Assembly: GCA_963575745.1 (NCBI GenBank) | Contig: CAUYUJ010006308.1 | Location: 1 to 54,608, forward strand | Direction: 5' to 3' | From: Prorocentrum cordatum | Lineage: Eukaryota; Sar; Dinophyceae; Prorocentrales; Prorocentraceae | Length of the DNA stretch: 54,608 nucleotides | Shown: in pieces, positions 1 through 13,916 of the stretch | How the letters are laid out: each line of letters starts with the position of its first letter | Position numbering within the stretch: position 1 is the stretch's first letter | Position numbers and translations under genes: made by a program | Notes under the pieces: model-generated | What the model was told of the DNA's origin: nothing | Databases searched by the model: none | Seen by the model: only the letters and a program-made list of their open reading frames with translations

Positions 1-1786
1 TTTTTCGAACATAACTCGAGCTCTAGTGCAGCTACAGAGCTGGTAAGCACAGCTAATGCATGCAGAATGATCAGGCGCGTTCGCCTGTTGAACCCAGAGG
101 CCTGAACTCGGTCTGCTAGCCGAGCTAGGTCCGCAAACCTATTCGTATTATTCGAGTCAACTTGAACGCGTTGTCGGTATTTTCAACTCGACTCGAGCTG
201 TAGGGCAGCTACAGTGCTGGTGGGCACACCCATCGCATGCAGAATCATCTGGCGCGCTCGCCTGTTGAATCCATAGGTCTGAACTCGGTCTGCAAGCCGA
301 GCTAGGTCCGCAAACCTATTCGTATAATTCGAGTCAACTTGATACGCGTTGTCGGTATTTTCTACTTAACTCGAGCTGCAGGCCAGCTACAGTGCTGGTG
401 AGCACACCTATCACACTCAGAATAATCAGGCGCGTTCGCCTGTTGAATCCAGAGCTCTGAACTCGGTCTGCTGCGCGATCCAGACTCACGAAACTGTTCG
501 TATTCTTCCAGTCCTCTTGACAGCTACTGTCGCCGTTCTGCACCTAACTCGGGCTGCAGGGGGGCTGCAGGGCGGTTAATCACATGAATCGATTCGGAGA
601 CATGAAACGCGTCTGTCTGTCGCATTCAGAGGTCCGAACTCGGTCTGATACTTGAGTTGGGCTGAAAAATTATTCGTTCTCTGCAATTTTTTTGGACATT
701 ATGTGTTGTCAGGAAGCTCTACGAGTCCCCCGGCGGTAACAAAGGTTGACGGTTTACCGCCGGCGCCCAGTTCCGGCGCGCCCCACAGCTAGTTGGCTCG
801 AAAAATCTCGACGGAACTTTTGACAACTTTTGCTCGGTTGAAAATTATGTTCTCGAAATTTGAACATTCGTTAGAGCTCTAGTATTTTTTCCCGTGATAT
901 TCGATCGTATTCCCGCTCGCCATCTTGATCTCAGCTCGATCGGGTAACTTTAAAGGCCAAAAAGCACTCTGGCGGGAACGGCCGTTTCGAGTCATCTTGA
1001 TACGCGCTGTCGGTTTTTCGAACATAACTCGAGCTCTAGGGCAGCTACAGAGCTGGTAAGCACAGCTAATGCATGCAGAATGATCAGGCGCGTTCGCCTG
1101 TTGAAACCAGAGGTCTGAACTCGGTCTGTCAGCCGAGCTAGGTCTGCAAACCTGTTCGTATTATTTTCGAGTCAACTTGATACGCGTTGTCGGTATTTTC
1201 TACTCAACTCGAGGTTAAGGGCAGCTACAGACTGGTAAGCACTCCTATCGCACTCAGAATGATCAGGCGCGTCCGTCTGTTGAATCCATAGGTCTGAACT
1301 CGGTCTACTAGTCGAGCTAGGTTCGCAAACCTATTCGTATTATTCGAGTCAACTTGATACGCGTTGTCGTTATTTTCTACTTAAATCGAGCTGTAGAGCA
1401 GCTACAGTGCTGATGAGCACGCCTGCCGCACTCAGAATTATCAGGCGCGTTCGCCTGTTCAATCCAGAGCTCTGAACTCGGTCTCTAGCACGATCCAGAG
1501 TCACGAAACCGTTCGTATTCTTCTAGTCATTTTGAGAGCTACTGTCGGCGTTCTGCACTTAACTCGGGCTGGAGGGAGGCTGCAGGGCGGGTAATCACAG
1601 GAATCGTTTCGGAGACATCAGACGCGTCCGTCTGTCGCATTCAGAGGTCTGAACTCGGTATGATACTCGAGTTGGGCTGAAAAACTATTCGTTCTCTATA
1701 ATTTCTTCCGACAGTATATGTTGTCAGGAAGCTCTACGAGTCCCCCGGCGGTAAGAAAGGTTGACGGTTTACCGCCGGCGCCCAGT

Positions 1787-2115
1787 TGGCTCAGCCGGCC
1801 GAGGCGGACAATGTGGTAACTTTTGGGTGGTTTTTCGAAAATTTAAAAAATGTTCAACCATTTATTTTGGGAAAGCAGATTTTTACGCCGAGCATTTGCA
1901 TATGAACTCCTTTCTGACAGCAGCTCAGCCCTCTCGATGCATTTTTGCATGAGTTGACTTCCAGGATCTGAGCGAATATGAAGATCGAAAATATCGAATT
2001 TCAAGATTTTCGAAAAATCTCTATTTTTGATTCTGTCTCGATTCTCTGCACGCTTACGTGTGAGAGGAGCTCTACGAGGTTTCCGGCGGTGACCAGGTTG
2101 ACGGTTCACCGCCGG
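1787..2115 (+). repeat. Family B block, copy 1, ending in a class II hairpin
   Basis: This ~320-bp block starts near GGCTCAGCCGGCCGAGGCGG. It passes through GAGCATTTGCATATGAAC and ATGCATTTTTGCATGAGTTG, the latter with a 5-bp stem ATGCA/TGCAT. It ends in the hairpin CCGGCGGTGA/TCACCGCCGG at 2083-2115. Three more copies occur at 17-18.2 kb. This isolated copy interrupts the 178-bp satellite. Confidence 0.8.
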
Positions 2116-3780
2116 CGCCAGTTCCGGGGAGCTGGAGAGCTAGTTGGCAAGAAAAATCTCGACGGACCTTTTGGTGACTTTTGGTCGGTTGAAAATTTTG
2201 TTCTCGAAATTTGACAATTCGTTAGAGCTCTAGTATTTTTTCCCATGATATTCGATCTTATTCCCGCTCGCCATCTTGATCTCAGCTCGATCGGGTAACT
2301 TTGAAGGCGAAAAAGCACAGTGGCGGGACCGGCCGTTTCGAGTCATCTTGATACGCGCTGACGGTTTTCTGAACATAACTCGAGCTCTAGGGCAGCTACA
2401 GAGCTGGTAAGCACAGCTAATGCATGCAGAATGATCAGGCGCGTTCGCCTGTTGACTCCAGAGGTCTGAACTCGGTCTGTGAGCCGAGCTAGGTCCGCAA
2501 ACCTGTTTGTATTATTCGAGTCATCTTGATAGACACTCTCGGTTTTCTGTACTTGACTCGAGCTTTAGGGTCGCTACAGTGCTGGTAAGCACACCTATCT
2601 CACTCAGAATCATCACGCGCGTTCGCCTGTTGAATCCGGAGGTCTGAACTCGGTCTGCTAGCCGAGCTAGGTCCGCAAACCTGTTGGTATTATTCGAGGT
2701 ATCTTGATAGACGTTCTCGGTTTTCTGTACTTAACTCGAGCTGTAGGGCAGCTACAGGGCTCATTGTCACAGACATCGATGGGAAATCACCAATGGCACG
2801 CGTCTGTTACCGAGAGTCTGAATTCGGCCTGCTGCCCGAGCTAGGTTCGCGAAACGGTTCGTATTGTCCGAATGTTTTGAGACTTGCTCCAAACAAAAAA
2901 TGCTCTCAATTCTGCACTGAACTCGTGCGGGGGAGGGCTACAGTTCGTCTTGCAGCCACATTATGTTTATGCTAACATCAGGCGCGTCTTTCGGTCGATT
3001 CCAGAGCTCGGAACTCGGTCTGCTGCTCGAACTAGGTTCGCAACACTATTATATTATTCGAGTCGATACTGTCGGTTTTCTGCATTAACTCCGGCTGTAG
3101 GTGGGCTTTATTTAGGGCTGGAATCGCATGAGTGGAATCGCATGATGTCGCATACAGAGTCTGAACTCGGTTTGATACTCGAACTGGGTTGCGAAACTGT
3201 TTGTTTTTTGTTAGCGTTATCTTGAGAGGTCTGAAATCGCTTGGGCTTAAAACAAAGTCGTTCTTTGGAGTTTTTTCCCACAGTATATATTGTCAGGAAG
3301 CTCTACGAGTCCCCCGGCGGTAAGAAAGGTTGACGGTTTACCGCCGGCGCCCAGTAGCTGGAAGCTAAGAGCAATTCCGGCGCGCTCCACAGCTAGTTGG
3401 CTCGAAAAATCTCGACAGAACTTTTGATGACTTTTGCTCGGTTGAAAATTTGGTTCTCGAAATTTGACCATTCGTTAGAGCTCTAGTATTTTTTCCCGTG
3501 ATATTCGATCTTATTCCCGCTCGCCATCTTGATCTCAGCTCGATCGGGTAACTTTGAAGGCCAAAAAGCACAGTGGCGGGAACGGCCGTTTCGAGTCATC
3601 TTGATACGCGCTGACAGTTTTCTGAACATATCTCGAGCTCTAGGGCAGCTACAGAGCTGGTAAGCACACCTATTGCACTCAGAATCATCAGGCGCGTTCG
3701 CCTGTTGAACCCAGAGGTCTGAACTCGGTCTGTGAGCCGAGCTAGGTCCTGAAACCTATTCGTATTATTCGAGTCAATTT

Positions 3781-4136
3781 GATACGCGTTGTCGGTATTT
3801 TCTACTTAACTCGAGCTGTAGGGCAGCTACAGTGCTGGTAAGCACACCTATCGCACTCAGAATCATCAGGCGCGTTCGCCTGTTCAATCCATAGGTCTGA
3901 ACTCGATCTGCTTGCCGAGCTAGGTCCGCAAACCTATTCGTATTATTCGAGTCAACTTGATACGCGTTGTCGGTATTTTCTACTTAACTCGAGCTGTAGG
4001 GCAGCTACAGTGCTGGTAATCACACGCATCGCACTCAGAATCATCAGGCGCGTTCGCCTGTTGAATCCAGAGGTCTGAAATCGGTCTGCTAGCCGAGCTG
4101 GGTCCGCAAATCTATTCGTATTATTCGAGTCATCTT
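3781..4136 (+). repeat. Two near-identical consecutive 178-bp monomers (type example)
   Basis: These two adjacent units are among the cleanest in the array and define the monomer. Within each, four short stem-loops follow one another: CTGTAG/CTACAG, GTGCT-GGTA-AGCAC, CAGGCG-CGTT-CGCCTG and CTCGG/CCGAG. A similar clean run lies at about 11060-11420. Their high similarity compared with the diverged monomer types suggests recent local amplification. Confidence 0.85.
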
Positions 4137-7100
4137 CACAAACGCTCTCGGTTTTCTGTACTCAACTCGAGCTGTAGGGCAGCTACAGAGCCTGTAGTTA
4201 CAGAAATCGATTGATAATTATCAGGCGCGTGTGTCTGTTGTATCGAGAGCTCTGAACTCGGCCTGCTGCCCGAGCTAGGTTCGCGAACCTATTCGTATTG
4301 TCCGAATCATCGTAAACAGTGCTCTCAATTTTCCTGCACTCAACTCGTGCTGGGGGAGGGCTACAGTGCTGTGGGTCATTGAAATCGATTTGCACACATC
4401 AGACGCGTTCGTTGGTCGATTCGAGAGCTCAGAACTTGGTCTGCTGCTCGAAACAGGTCCGCGAAACTATTCTATTATTCGAGTCACCCTGAGAGATGCT
4501 CTCGGTTTTCTGCACTTAACTCGGGCTGCAGGGGGGCTGCAGGGCTGGTAATCACGTGAGTCGATTCGCAGACATCAGACGCGTCCGCCTGTCGCATTGA
4601 GAGGTCTGAACTCGGTCTGATACTCACTGGGTTGCGAAACTGTTTGTTCTTTTGTTAGAGTCAACTTGAGAGGTCTGAAATTGCTTGGGCTGAAAACTAG
4701 TCGTTCTCTGGATTTTTTCCCACACTATATACTGTCAGGAAGCTCTACGAGTCCCCCGGCGGTAAGAAAGGTTGACGGTTTACCGCCGGCGCCCAGTTCC
4801 GGCGCGCCCCAGAGCTAGTTGGCAAGAAAAATCTCGACGGAACTTTTGGTGACTTTTGCTCGGTTGAAAATAACTCGTAGAGCTTCCCTTAGCAAGTTAT
4901 TGCTGGAAGCTTAAGAGTAATTCCGGAGCGCTGGAGAGCTAGTTGGCAAGAAAAATCTCGACGTACCTTTTGGTGACTTTTGGTCGGTTCAAAATTTTGT
5001 TCTCGAAATTTGACAATTTGTTTGAGCTCTAGTATTTTTCTCCATGATCTCGATCTTATTCCCGCTCGCCATCTTGATCTCAGCTCGATCGGTAAAACTT
5101 TGAACGCCAAAAAGCAGGCAGGCGGGAACGGCCGTTTCGAGTCAACTTAATACACGTTGTCGGTAGTTTCTACTTAACTCGAGCTCTAGGGCAGCTACAG
5201 TGCTGGTAAGCACACCTATCGCACTCAGAATCATCAGGCGCGTTCGCCTGTTGAATCCATAGGTCTGAAATCGGTCTGCTAGCCGAGCTAGGTCCGCAAA
5301 CCTATTCGTATTATTCGAGTCAACTTGATACGCGTTGTCGGCTTTCTCTACTGAACTCGAGCTGTAGGGCAGCTACAGTGCTGGTAAGCACACCCATCGT
5401 TCTCAGAATCATCACGCAGAGGTCTGAACTCAGTCTGCTAGCCGAGCTAGGTCCGCAAACCTATTCGTATTATTCGAGTCATCTTGACAGACGCTCTCGA
5501 TTTTCTGTACTTAACTCGAGCTGTAGGGCAGCTACAGGGCTCATCGTCACAGACATCGATGGGGAATCATTAGTCGCGTTCGTCTACTGAACCGAGAGCT
5601 CTGAACTCGGTCTGCTGCCCGAGCTAGGTTTGCGAAACTATTCGTATTGCCTGAGTTATCTTGAGAAGTGCTCTCGGTTTTCCGCACTTAACTCGTGTTT
5701 GGGGCCGGCTACAGTGCTGCGGGTCACACATATCGATTTGAACACATCAGGCGCGTTTGTCGGTCGATTCCAGAGCTCGGAACTCGGTCTTCTGCTCGAA
5801 CTAGGTGCGCAAAACTATTCTATTATTCGAGTCGATACTGTCGGTTTTCTGCACTTAACTCGGGCTGAAGGGGGGTTGCCGGGCTGGGAATCACATGAGT
5901 GGATTCGCAGACATCAGACGCGGCCGCCTGTCGCATTGAGAGGTCTGAACTCGGTCTGATACTCGAACTGGGTTGCGAAACCGGTTGGTTGTTGTTAGCG
6001 TTATCTTGAGAGGTCTGAAATCGCTTGGGCTGAAAAAAAAGTCGTTGTTTAAAATTTTTTCACACACTTCATATTTTCAGGAAGCTCTACGAGTCCCCCG
6101 GCGGTAAGAAAGGTTGACGGTTTACCGCCGGCGCCCAGTTTGGTTCTCGAAATTTGACCATTCGTTAGAGCTCTAGTATTTTTTCCCGTGATATTCGATC
6201 TTATTCCCGCTCGCCATCTTGATCTCAGCTCGATCGGGTAACTTTGAAGGCCAAAAAGCACAGTGGCGGGAACGGAGTCATCTTGATACGCGCTGACGGT
6301 TTTCTGAACATAACTCGAGCTGTAGGGCAGCTACAGAGCTGGTAAGCACAGCTAATGCATGCAGAATGAGCAGGCGCGTTCGCCTGTTGAATCCAGAGGT
6401 CTGAACTCGGTCTGTGAGCCGAGCTAGGTCCGCAAACCTATTCGTATTATTCGAGTCATCTTAATAGACACTCTCGGTTTTCTGTACTTGACTCGAGCTT
6501 TAGGGTCGCTACAGTGCTGGTAAGCACATCTATCGCACTCAGAATCATCACGCGCGTTCGCCTGTTGAATCCGGACGTCTGAACTCGGTCTGCTAGCCGA
6601 GCTAGGTCCGCAAACCTGTTGGTATTATTCGAGTTATCTTGATAGACGTTCTCGGTTTTCTGTACTTAGCTCGAGCTGTAGGGCAGCTACAGGGCTCATT
6701 GTCACAGACATCGATGGGAAATCACCAATGGTACGCGTCTGTTGAACCGAGAGGTCTGAATTCGGCCTGCTGCCCGAGCTAGGTTCGCGAAACTGTTCGT
6801 ATTGTCCGAATGATTTTGAGACGTGCTCTCAATTTTCTGCACTGAACTCGTGCTGGGGGAGGGCTACAGTGCTGCGGGTCACATTTATCGATTTGCACAC
6901 ATCAGGCGCGTCTTTGGTCGATTCCAGAGCTCGGAATTCAGTTTGCCGCTCGAACTAGGTTCGCAAAACTATTATATTATTTGAGTCGATACTGTCGGTT
7001 TTCTGCACTTCACTCGGGCTGTAGGGGGGCTTCAGGGCTGGGAATCACATGAGTGGATTCGCAGACATCAGACGCGCCCGCCTGTCGCATTCAGAGGTCT

Positions 7101-10100
7101 GAACTCGGTTTGATACTCGAACTGGGTTGCGAAACTGTTTGTTTTTTTTGTTAGCGTTATCTTGAGAGGTCTGAAATCGCTTGGACTGAAAAACTAGTCG
7201 TTCTTTGGAGTTTTTCTCCACACTATATATTGTCAGGAAGCTCTACGAGTCTCCCGGCGGTAAGAAAGGTTGACGGTTTACCGCCGGCGCCCAGTAATTC
7301 CGGAGCGCTGGAGAGCTAGTTGGCAAGAAAAATCTCGACGGACCTTTTGGTGACTTTTGGTCGGTTGAAAATTTTGTTCTCGAAATTTGACCATTCGTTA
7401 GAGCTCTATTATTTTTTCCCGTGATATTCGATCTTATTCCCGCTCGCCATCTTGATCTCAGCTCGATCGGGTACCTTTTACTGCCAAAAAGCGTCCCGGC
7501 GGGAACGGCCGTGTCGAGTCATCTTGATACGCGTTGTCGGTATTTTGTACTTAACTCGAGCTGTAGGGCAGATACAGAGCTGGTAAGCACACCTATCGCA
7601 TTCAGAATTATCAGGCGCGTTCGCCTGTTGAATCCAGAGGTCTGAACTCGGTCTGCTAGCCGAGCTAGGTTCGCAAACCTATTCGCATTATTGGAGTCAT
7701 CTTGACAGACGCTCTCGGTTTTCTGTATTTAACTCGAGCTGTAGGGCAGCTACAGGGCTCATCGTCACAGACATCGATGGGAAATCACCATTCGCGTTCG
7801 TCTATTGAACCGAGAGCTCTGAACTCGGCCTGCTGCCTGAGCTAGGTTCGCGAAACTGTTCGTATTGTCCGAATCATCTTGAAGAGTGCTCTCGATTTTC
7901 TGCACTCAACTCGTGCTGGGTAGGGCTACAGTGCTGCGGGTCACAGATATCGATTTGCACACATCAGGCGCGTCTGTCTGTCGATTCCAGAGCTTGAAAC
8001 TCGGTCTGCTGCTCAAACTAGGTCCGCGAAACTATTTTATTATTCGAGTCGATACTGCTGGTTTTCTGCACTTAACTCGGGCTGTAGGGGGGCTGCTGGG
8101 CTGGGAATCACATGAGTGGATTCGCAGACATCAGACGGGCCCGCCTGTCGCATTCAGAGGTCTGAACTCGGTTTGATACTCGAACTGGATTGCGAAACTG
8201 TTTGTTCTTTGTTAGAGTCATCTTGAGAGGTGTGAAATCGCTTGGGCTGAAAAACTGGTCGTCCTTTGGAGTTTTTTCCACACTATTTACTGTCAGGAAG
8301 CTCTACGAGTCCCCCGGCGGTAAGAAAAGGTTGACGGTTCACCGCTGGCGCCAGTTCCGGCGCGCTGGAGAGCTAGTTGGCAAGAAAAATCTCGACGGAA
8401 CTTTTGCTGACTTTTGCTCGGTTGAAAATTTTGTTCTCGAAATTCAACAATTCGTTTGAGCTCTAGTATTTATTTCCCGTGATATTCGATCTTATTCCCG
8501 CTCGCCATCTTGATCTCAGCTCGATCGGGTAACTTTGAAGGCCAAAAAGCACTGTGGCGGGAACGGCCGTTTCGAGTCATCTTGACACGCGCTGTCGGTT
8601 TTCTGAACATAACTCGAGCTCTAGGGCAGCTACAGAGCTGTTAAGCACAGCTTATGCATGCAGAATGATTAGGCGCGTTCGCCTGTTGAACCCAGAGGTC
8701 TGAACTCGTTCACCTGCTAGCCGAGCTAGGTCCGCAAACCTATTCGTATTATTGGAGTCATCTTGACAGACGCTCTCGGTTTTCTGTATTTAACTCGAGC
8801 TGTAGGGCAGCTACAGGGCTCACTGTCAGAGACATCGATGGGAAATCATCAGTCGCGTTCGTCTATTGAACCGAGAGCTCTGCATTCGGCCTGCTGCCTG
8901 AGCTAGGTTCGCGAAACTATTCGTATTTCATCTTGAGAAGTGCTCTCGATTTTCTGCACTCAACTCGTGCTGGGCAGGGCTACAGTGCTGCGGGTCACAG
9001 ATATCGATTTGCACACATCAGGCGCGTCTGTCCGTCGATCCCAGAGCTTGGAACTCGGTCTGCTGCTCAAACTAGGTCCGCGAAACTATTCTATTATTCG
9101 AGTCGATACTGTCGGTTTTCTGCACTTAACTCGGGCTGTAGGGGGCTGCAGGGCTGGGAATCACATGAGTGGATTCGCAGACATCAGACGCGCCCGCCTG
9201 TTGCATTCAGAGGTCTGAACTCGGTTTGATACTCGAACTGAATTGCAAAACTGTTTGTTTTTTTTTTGTGAGAGTCATCTTGAGAGGTGCGAAATCGCTT
9301 GGGCTGAAAAACTGGTCGTCCTTTGGAGTTTTTTTCCACACTATATACTGTCAGGAAGCTCGACGAGTCCCCCGGCGGTAAGAAAGGTTGACGGTTTACC
9401 GCCGGCGCCCAGTTGGCTCGAAAAAAAAACTGAAACATTCACAACTTTTGGTCGGTTGAACATTTTGTTCTCGAAATTCAACCATTCGTTTGTGCTCTAG
9501 TATTTTTTCCCGTGATATTCGATCTTATTCCCGCTTGCCATCCTTGATCTCAGCTCGATCGGGTAACTTTGAAGGCCAAAAAATCGTTACCGTCGGGAAC
9601 GAACCTTTCGAGTCATCTTGATACGCGCTGTCGTATTTTGTACTTCACTCGATCTGTAGGGCAGCTACAGAGCTGGTAGTCAGCTATCGCACTCAAATCA
9701 TCAGCGCGTTTGTCGCCTGCCAATCCGAGGCCTGTAAACTCGGTCTGCTAGCCAAGCTAGGTCCGCAAACCTATTCGTATTATTCGAGTAATCTTGATAG
9801 GCACTCTCGGTTTTCTGTACTTAACTCGAGCTTTAGGGCAGCTACAGTGCTGATGAGCACGCCTATCGCACTCAGAATCATCACGCGCGTTCGCCTGTTG
9901 AATCGAGAGGTCTGGACTCGGTCTGCTAGCCGGGCTAGGTCCGAAAACCTATTCGTATTATTCGAGTCATCTTGATAGACGCTCTCGGTTTTCTGTACTT
10001 AACTCGAGTTGTAGGGCATCTACAGGGCTGATCGTGACAGACATCGATGGGGAATCATCAGTCGCGTTCGTCTATTCAACTGAGAGCTCTGAACTGGGCC

Positions 10101-13100
10101 TGCTGCCCGAGCTAGGTTCGCGAAACTGTTCGTATTGTCCGAATGATCTTGAGACGTGCTCTCAATTTTCTGTACTCAACTCGTGCTGGGGGAGGGCTAC
10201 AGTGCTGCAGGTCACATATATCGATTTTCACACATCAGGCGCGTCTTTCAGTCGATTCCAGAGCTCGGAACTCGGTCTGCTGCTCGAGCTATGTTCGCAA
10301 AACTTATATTATTCGAGTCGATACTGTCGGTTTTCTGCACTCAACTTGGGCTGTATGGGGCGCTTCAGGGCTGGGAATCACATGAGTGAATTCGCAGAGA
10401 TCAGACGCGCCCGTCTGTCGCATTCAGAGGTCTGAACTCGGTTTGATACTCGAACTGGGTTGCGAAACTGTTTGTTTTTTGTTAGCGTATCTTGGAGAGG
10501 TCTGAAAATCGCTTGGGCTTGAAAATCGCTTGGGCTCAAAAAATAGTCGTTTCTTTGAGTTTTTCCCAGCGTTCAAGTTCACACTATATATTGGTCAGGA
10601 AGCTCTACGAGTCCCCCGTCTTAAACAGGTGACGGTTTTACCGCCGGCGCCCAGTAATTCCGGGGAGCTGGAGAGCTAGTTGGCAATAAAAATCTCGACG
10701 GACCTTTTGATGACTTTTGGTCGGTTGAAAATTTTGTTCTCAAAATTGACCATACGTTAGAGCTCTAGTATTTTTTCCCATGATATTCGATCTTATTCCC
10801 GCTCGCCATCTTGATCTCAGCTCGATCGGGTAACTTTGAAGGCCAAAAAGCACACTGGCGGGAACGGCCGTTTCGAGTCATCTTGATACGCGCTGTCGCT
10901 ATTTTGTTCTTAACTCGAGCTTGAGGACAGCTACAGAGCTGGTATCACAGCTATCGCACTCAGAATCATCAGGCGCGTTCGCCTGTTGAATCCAGAGGTC
11001 TGAACTCGGTCTGCCAGCCGAGCTAGGTCCGCAAACCTATTCGTATTCTTCGAGTCAACTTGATACGCGTTGTCGGTATTTTCTACTTAACTCGAGCTGT
11101 AGGGCAGCTACAGTGCTGGTAAGCACACCTATCGCACTCAGAATCATCAGGCGCGTTCGCCTGTTCAATCCATAGGTCTGAACTCGTTCTGCTAGCCGAG
11201 CTAGGTCCGCAAACCTATTCGTATTATTCGAGTCAACTTGATACGCGTTGTCGGTATTTTCTACTTAACTCGAGCTGTAGGGCAGCTACAGTGCTGGTAA
11301 GCACACCTATCGCACTCAGAATCATCAGGCGCGTTCGCCTGTTGAATCCATAGGTCTGAACTCGGTCTGCTAGCCGAGCTACGTGCGCAAACCTATTCGT
11401 ATTATTCGAGTCAACTTGATACGCGTGGTGGGTATTTTGTACTTAATTCGAGATGCAGGGCAGCTACAGTGCTGGTAAGCACACCTATCGCACTCAGAAT
11501 CATCAGGGGCGTTCGTCCGCCTGTTCGATCCAGAGCTCGGAACTCGGTCTGCTGCCCAAATTAGATGGGCACACTTTCTGTATTGTTCGAGTCATTCTCA
11601 AAAGTGCTGTCGGTTTTCTGCACCTACATCGGGCCTGTAGGGGGGCGGCAGGGCTGGTAATGCCAGAAGCCGATTCGGAGACATCAGTCGCTAGCCCAGC
11701 AAGGTCCGCAAACCTATTCGTATTATTCGAGTCAACTTGATATGCGCTGTCGGTTTTCCCTACTTAACTCGAGCTGTAGGGCACCTATTGTGCTGGTAAG
11801 CGCGCCTATCGCGCGCATAATCATCAGGCGCGGTCGCCTGCTCAATCTATAGGTCTGAAATCGGTCTGCTAGCCGAGCTAGGTCCGCAAACCTATTTGTA
11901 TTATTCGAGTCAACTTGATACGCGTTGTCGGGATTTTCTACTTAACTCGAGCTGTAGGGCAGCCAAAGTGATGGTAAGCACCTCCGTCGCACTCAGAATA
12001 ATCAGGCGCGTTCGTCTGTTGAATCCAGCTCTGAACTCGGTCTGCCGCGCGATCGAGAATCACGAAACTGTTCGTATTCTTCCAGTCATCTTGAGAGCTA
12101 CTGTCGGCGTTCTGCACTTAGCTCGGGCTGTAGGGGGGGCTGCAGGGCGGGTAATCACAGGAATCGATTCGAAGACATCAGACGCGTCCCGTCTGTCGTA
12201 TTCAGAGGTCCGAACTCGGTCTGATACTCGAGTTGGAAAAACTATTCGTTCTCTGCAATTTTTTTCGACATTATTTGTTGTCAGGAAGCTCTACGAGTCC
12301 CCCGGCGGTAACAAAGGTTGACGGCTTACCGCCGGCGCCCAGTTTCCTGCGAGGTCTCCAGCGTCCCGCGCATCGTAACTCGTAGAGCTTCCCTTAGCTA
12401 GTTATAGCTGGAAGCTAAGAGTAATTCCGGCGCGCCGGAGAGCTAGTTGGCAAGAAAAATCTCGACGGAACTTTTCACGACTTTTGCTCAGTTGAAAATT
12501 ATGTTCTCGAAATTTGACAATTCGTTAGAGCTCTAGTATTTTTTCCCGTGATATTCGATCTTATTCCCGCTCGCCATCTTAATCTCAGCTCGATCGGGTA
12601 ACTTTGAAGGCCAAAAAGCACACTGGCGGGATCGGCCGTTTCGAGTCATCTTGATACGCGTTGTCTGTATTTTGCACTTAACTCGAGCTGTAGATCAGCT
12701 ACAGAGCCGGTAAGCACAGCCATCGCACTCAGAATCATCAGGCGCGTTCGCCTGTTGAATCCATAGGCCTGAACTCGGTCTGCTAGCCGAGCTAGGTCCG
12801 CAAACTTATCCTCATTATTCGAGTCAACTTGATACGCGTTGTCGGTATTTTCTCTTTAAGTCGAGCTGTAGAGCAGCTAGAGTGCTGGTAAGCACATCTA
12901 TCGCACTCAGAATCATCAGGCTCGTTCGTCTGTTGAATCCATAGGTCTGAACTCGGTCTGCTAGCCGAGCTAGATCCGCAAATCTATTCGTATTATTCGA
13001 GTTAACTTGATACGCGTTGTCGGTATTTTCTACTTAACTCGAGCTGTAGGGCAGCTACAGTGCTGGTAAGCACGCCTATCGCACTCAGAATCATCAGGCG

Positions 13101-13916
13101 CGTTCGCCTGTTGAATCCAGAGGTCTGAACTCGGTCTGCTAGCCGAGCTAGGTCCGCAAACCTATTCGTATTATTCGAGTCAACTTGATACGCGTTGTCG
13201 GTATTTTCTACTTAACTCGAGCTGTAGGCAGCTACAGTGCTGGTAAGCACACCTATCACACTCAGAATAATCAGGCGCGATCGCCTGTCGTGAATTGCAT
13301 GGAGGATCTGCAATTAGGTCTGCTAGACCGAGCTAGGTCCCAGCAAACCTCTTCGGTTATTATTCGAGTCAAGCCTTGATACGCGTATTCGGTATTTTTT
13401 CTCTACTCGGGGTAGGGCAGCTCCAGTGCTGGTAAGCACGCCTATCGCTTAATGATCAGGCGCGGTTCGACTGTTGAATTCACAGAGTCAACCTCGGTCT
13501 GCAGCCGAAGCTAGGTCCGCAACCCTTTCATATTAAGTCGGGTGAACTTGGATACGCGTTGTCCGGTATTTTCTACTTAACACGAGCTGTAGGGCAGCTA
13601 GAGTGCTGGTAAGCACACCTATCGCACTCAGAATAATCAGGCGCGTTCGCCTGTTGAATCCAGAGCTCTGAACTCGGTGTGCTGCGCGATCTAGAATCAC
13701 GAAACTGTTCGTATTCTCCCAGTCATCTTGAGAGCTACTGTCGGCGTTCGGCACTTAGCTCGGGCTGTAGGGGGGCTGCAGGGCGGGTAATCACAGGAAT
13801 CGATCCGGAGACATCAGACGCCTCTGTCTGCTGCATTCAGAGGTCCGAACTCGGTCTGATACTCGAGTTGGTCTGAAAAACTATTCGTTCTCTGCAATTT
13901 TCTTCGACATTATATG

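Larger units (their letters stand above)
1..13916. repeat. Satellite array of ~170-178 bp monomers in higher-order blocks
   Basis: This stretch is almost entirely diverged monomers sharing a core such as TCGAGCTGTAGGGCAGCTAC followed by CAGGCGCGTTCGCCTG and CTCGGTCTGCTAGCCGAG. The spacing between the identical GATACGCGTTGTCGG phrases at 3781 and 3959 gives a period of 178 bp. Other monomer types, with TCACAGACATCGATGG or ATCACATGAGTGGATTC, are nearer 168-175 bp. Several types recur in a fixed order. Each block then ends in a 66-bp hairpin module and a ~250-bp spacer (AGCTAGTTGGCAAGAAAAATC through GGCGGGAACGGCCGTTTCGAG), giving higher-order blocks of about 1.0-1.7 kb. Reading frames here are short and inconsistent from copy to copy, so I see no gene. 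Confidence 0.9.

Noticed and set aside
1410-1416. CTGATGA hammerhead-ribozyme core in monomers at 1410 and 9850
   Set aside because: No following GAAA with the required stems. Most monomers read CTGGTAA, where the sequence is simply the loop of the GTGCT/AGCAC hairpin.
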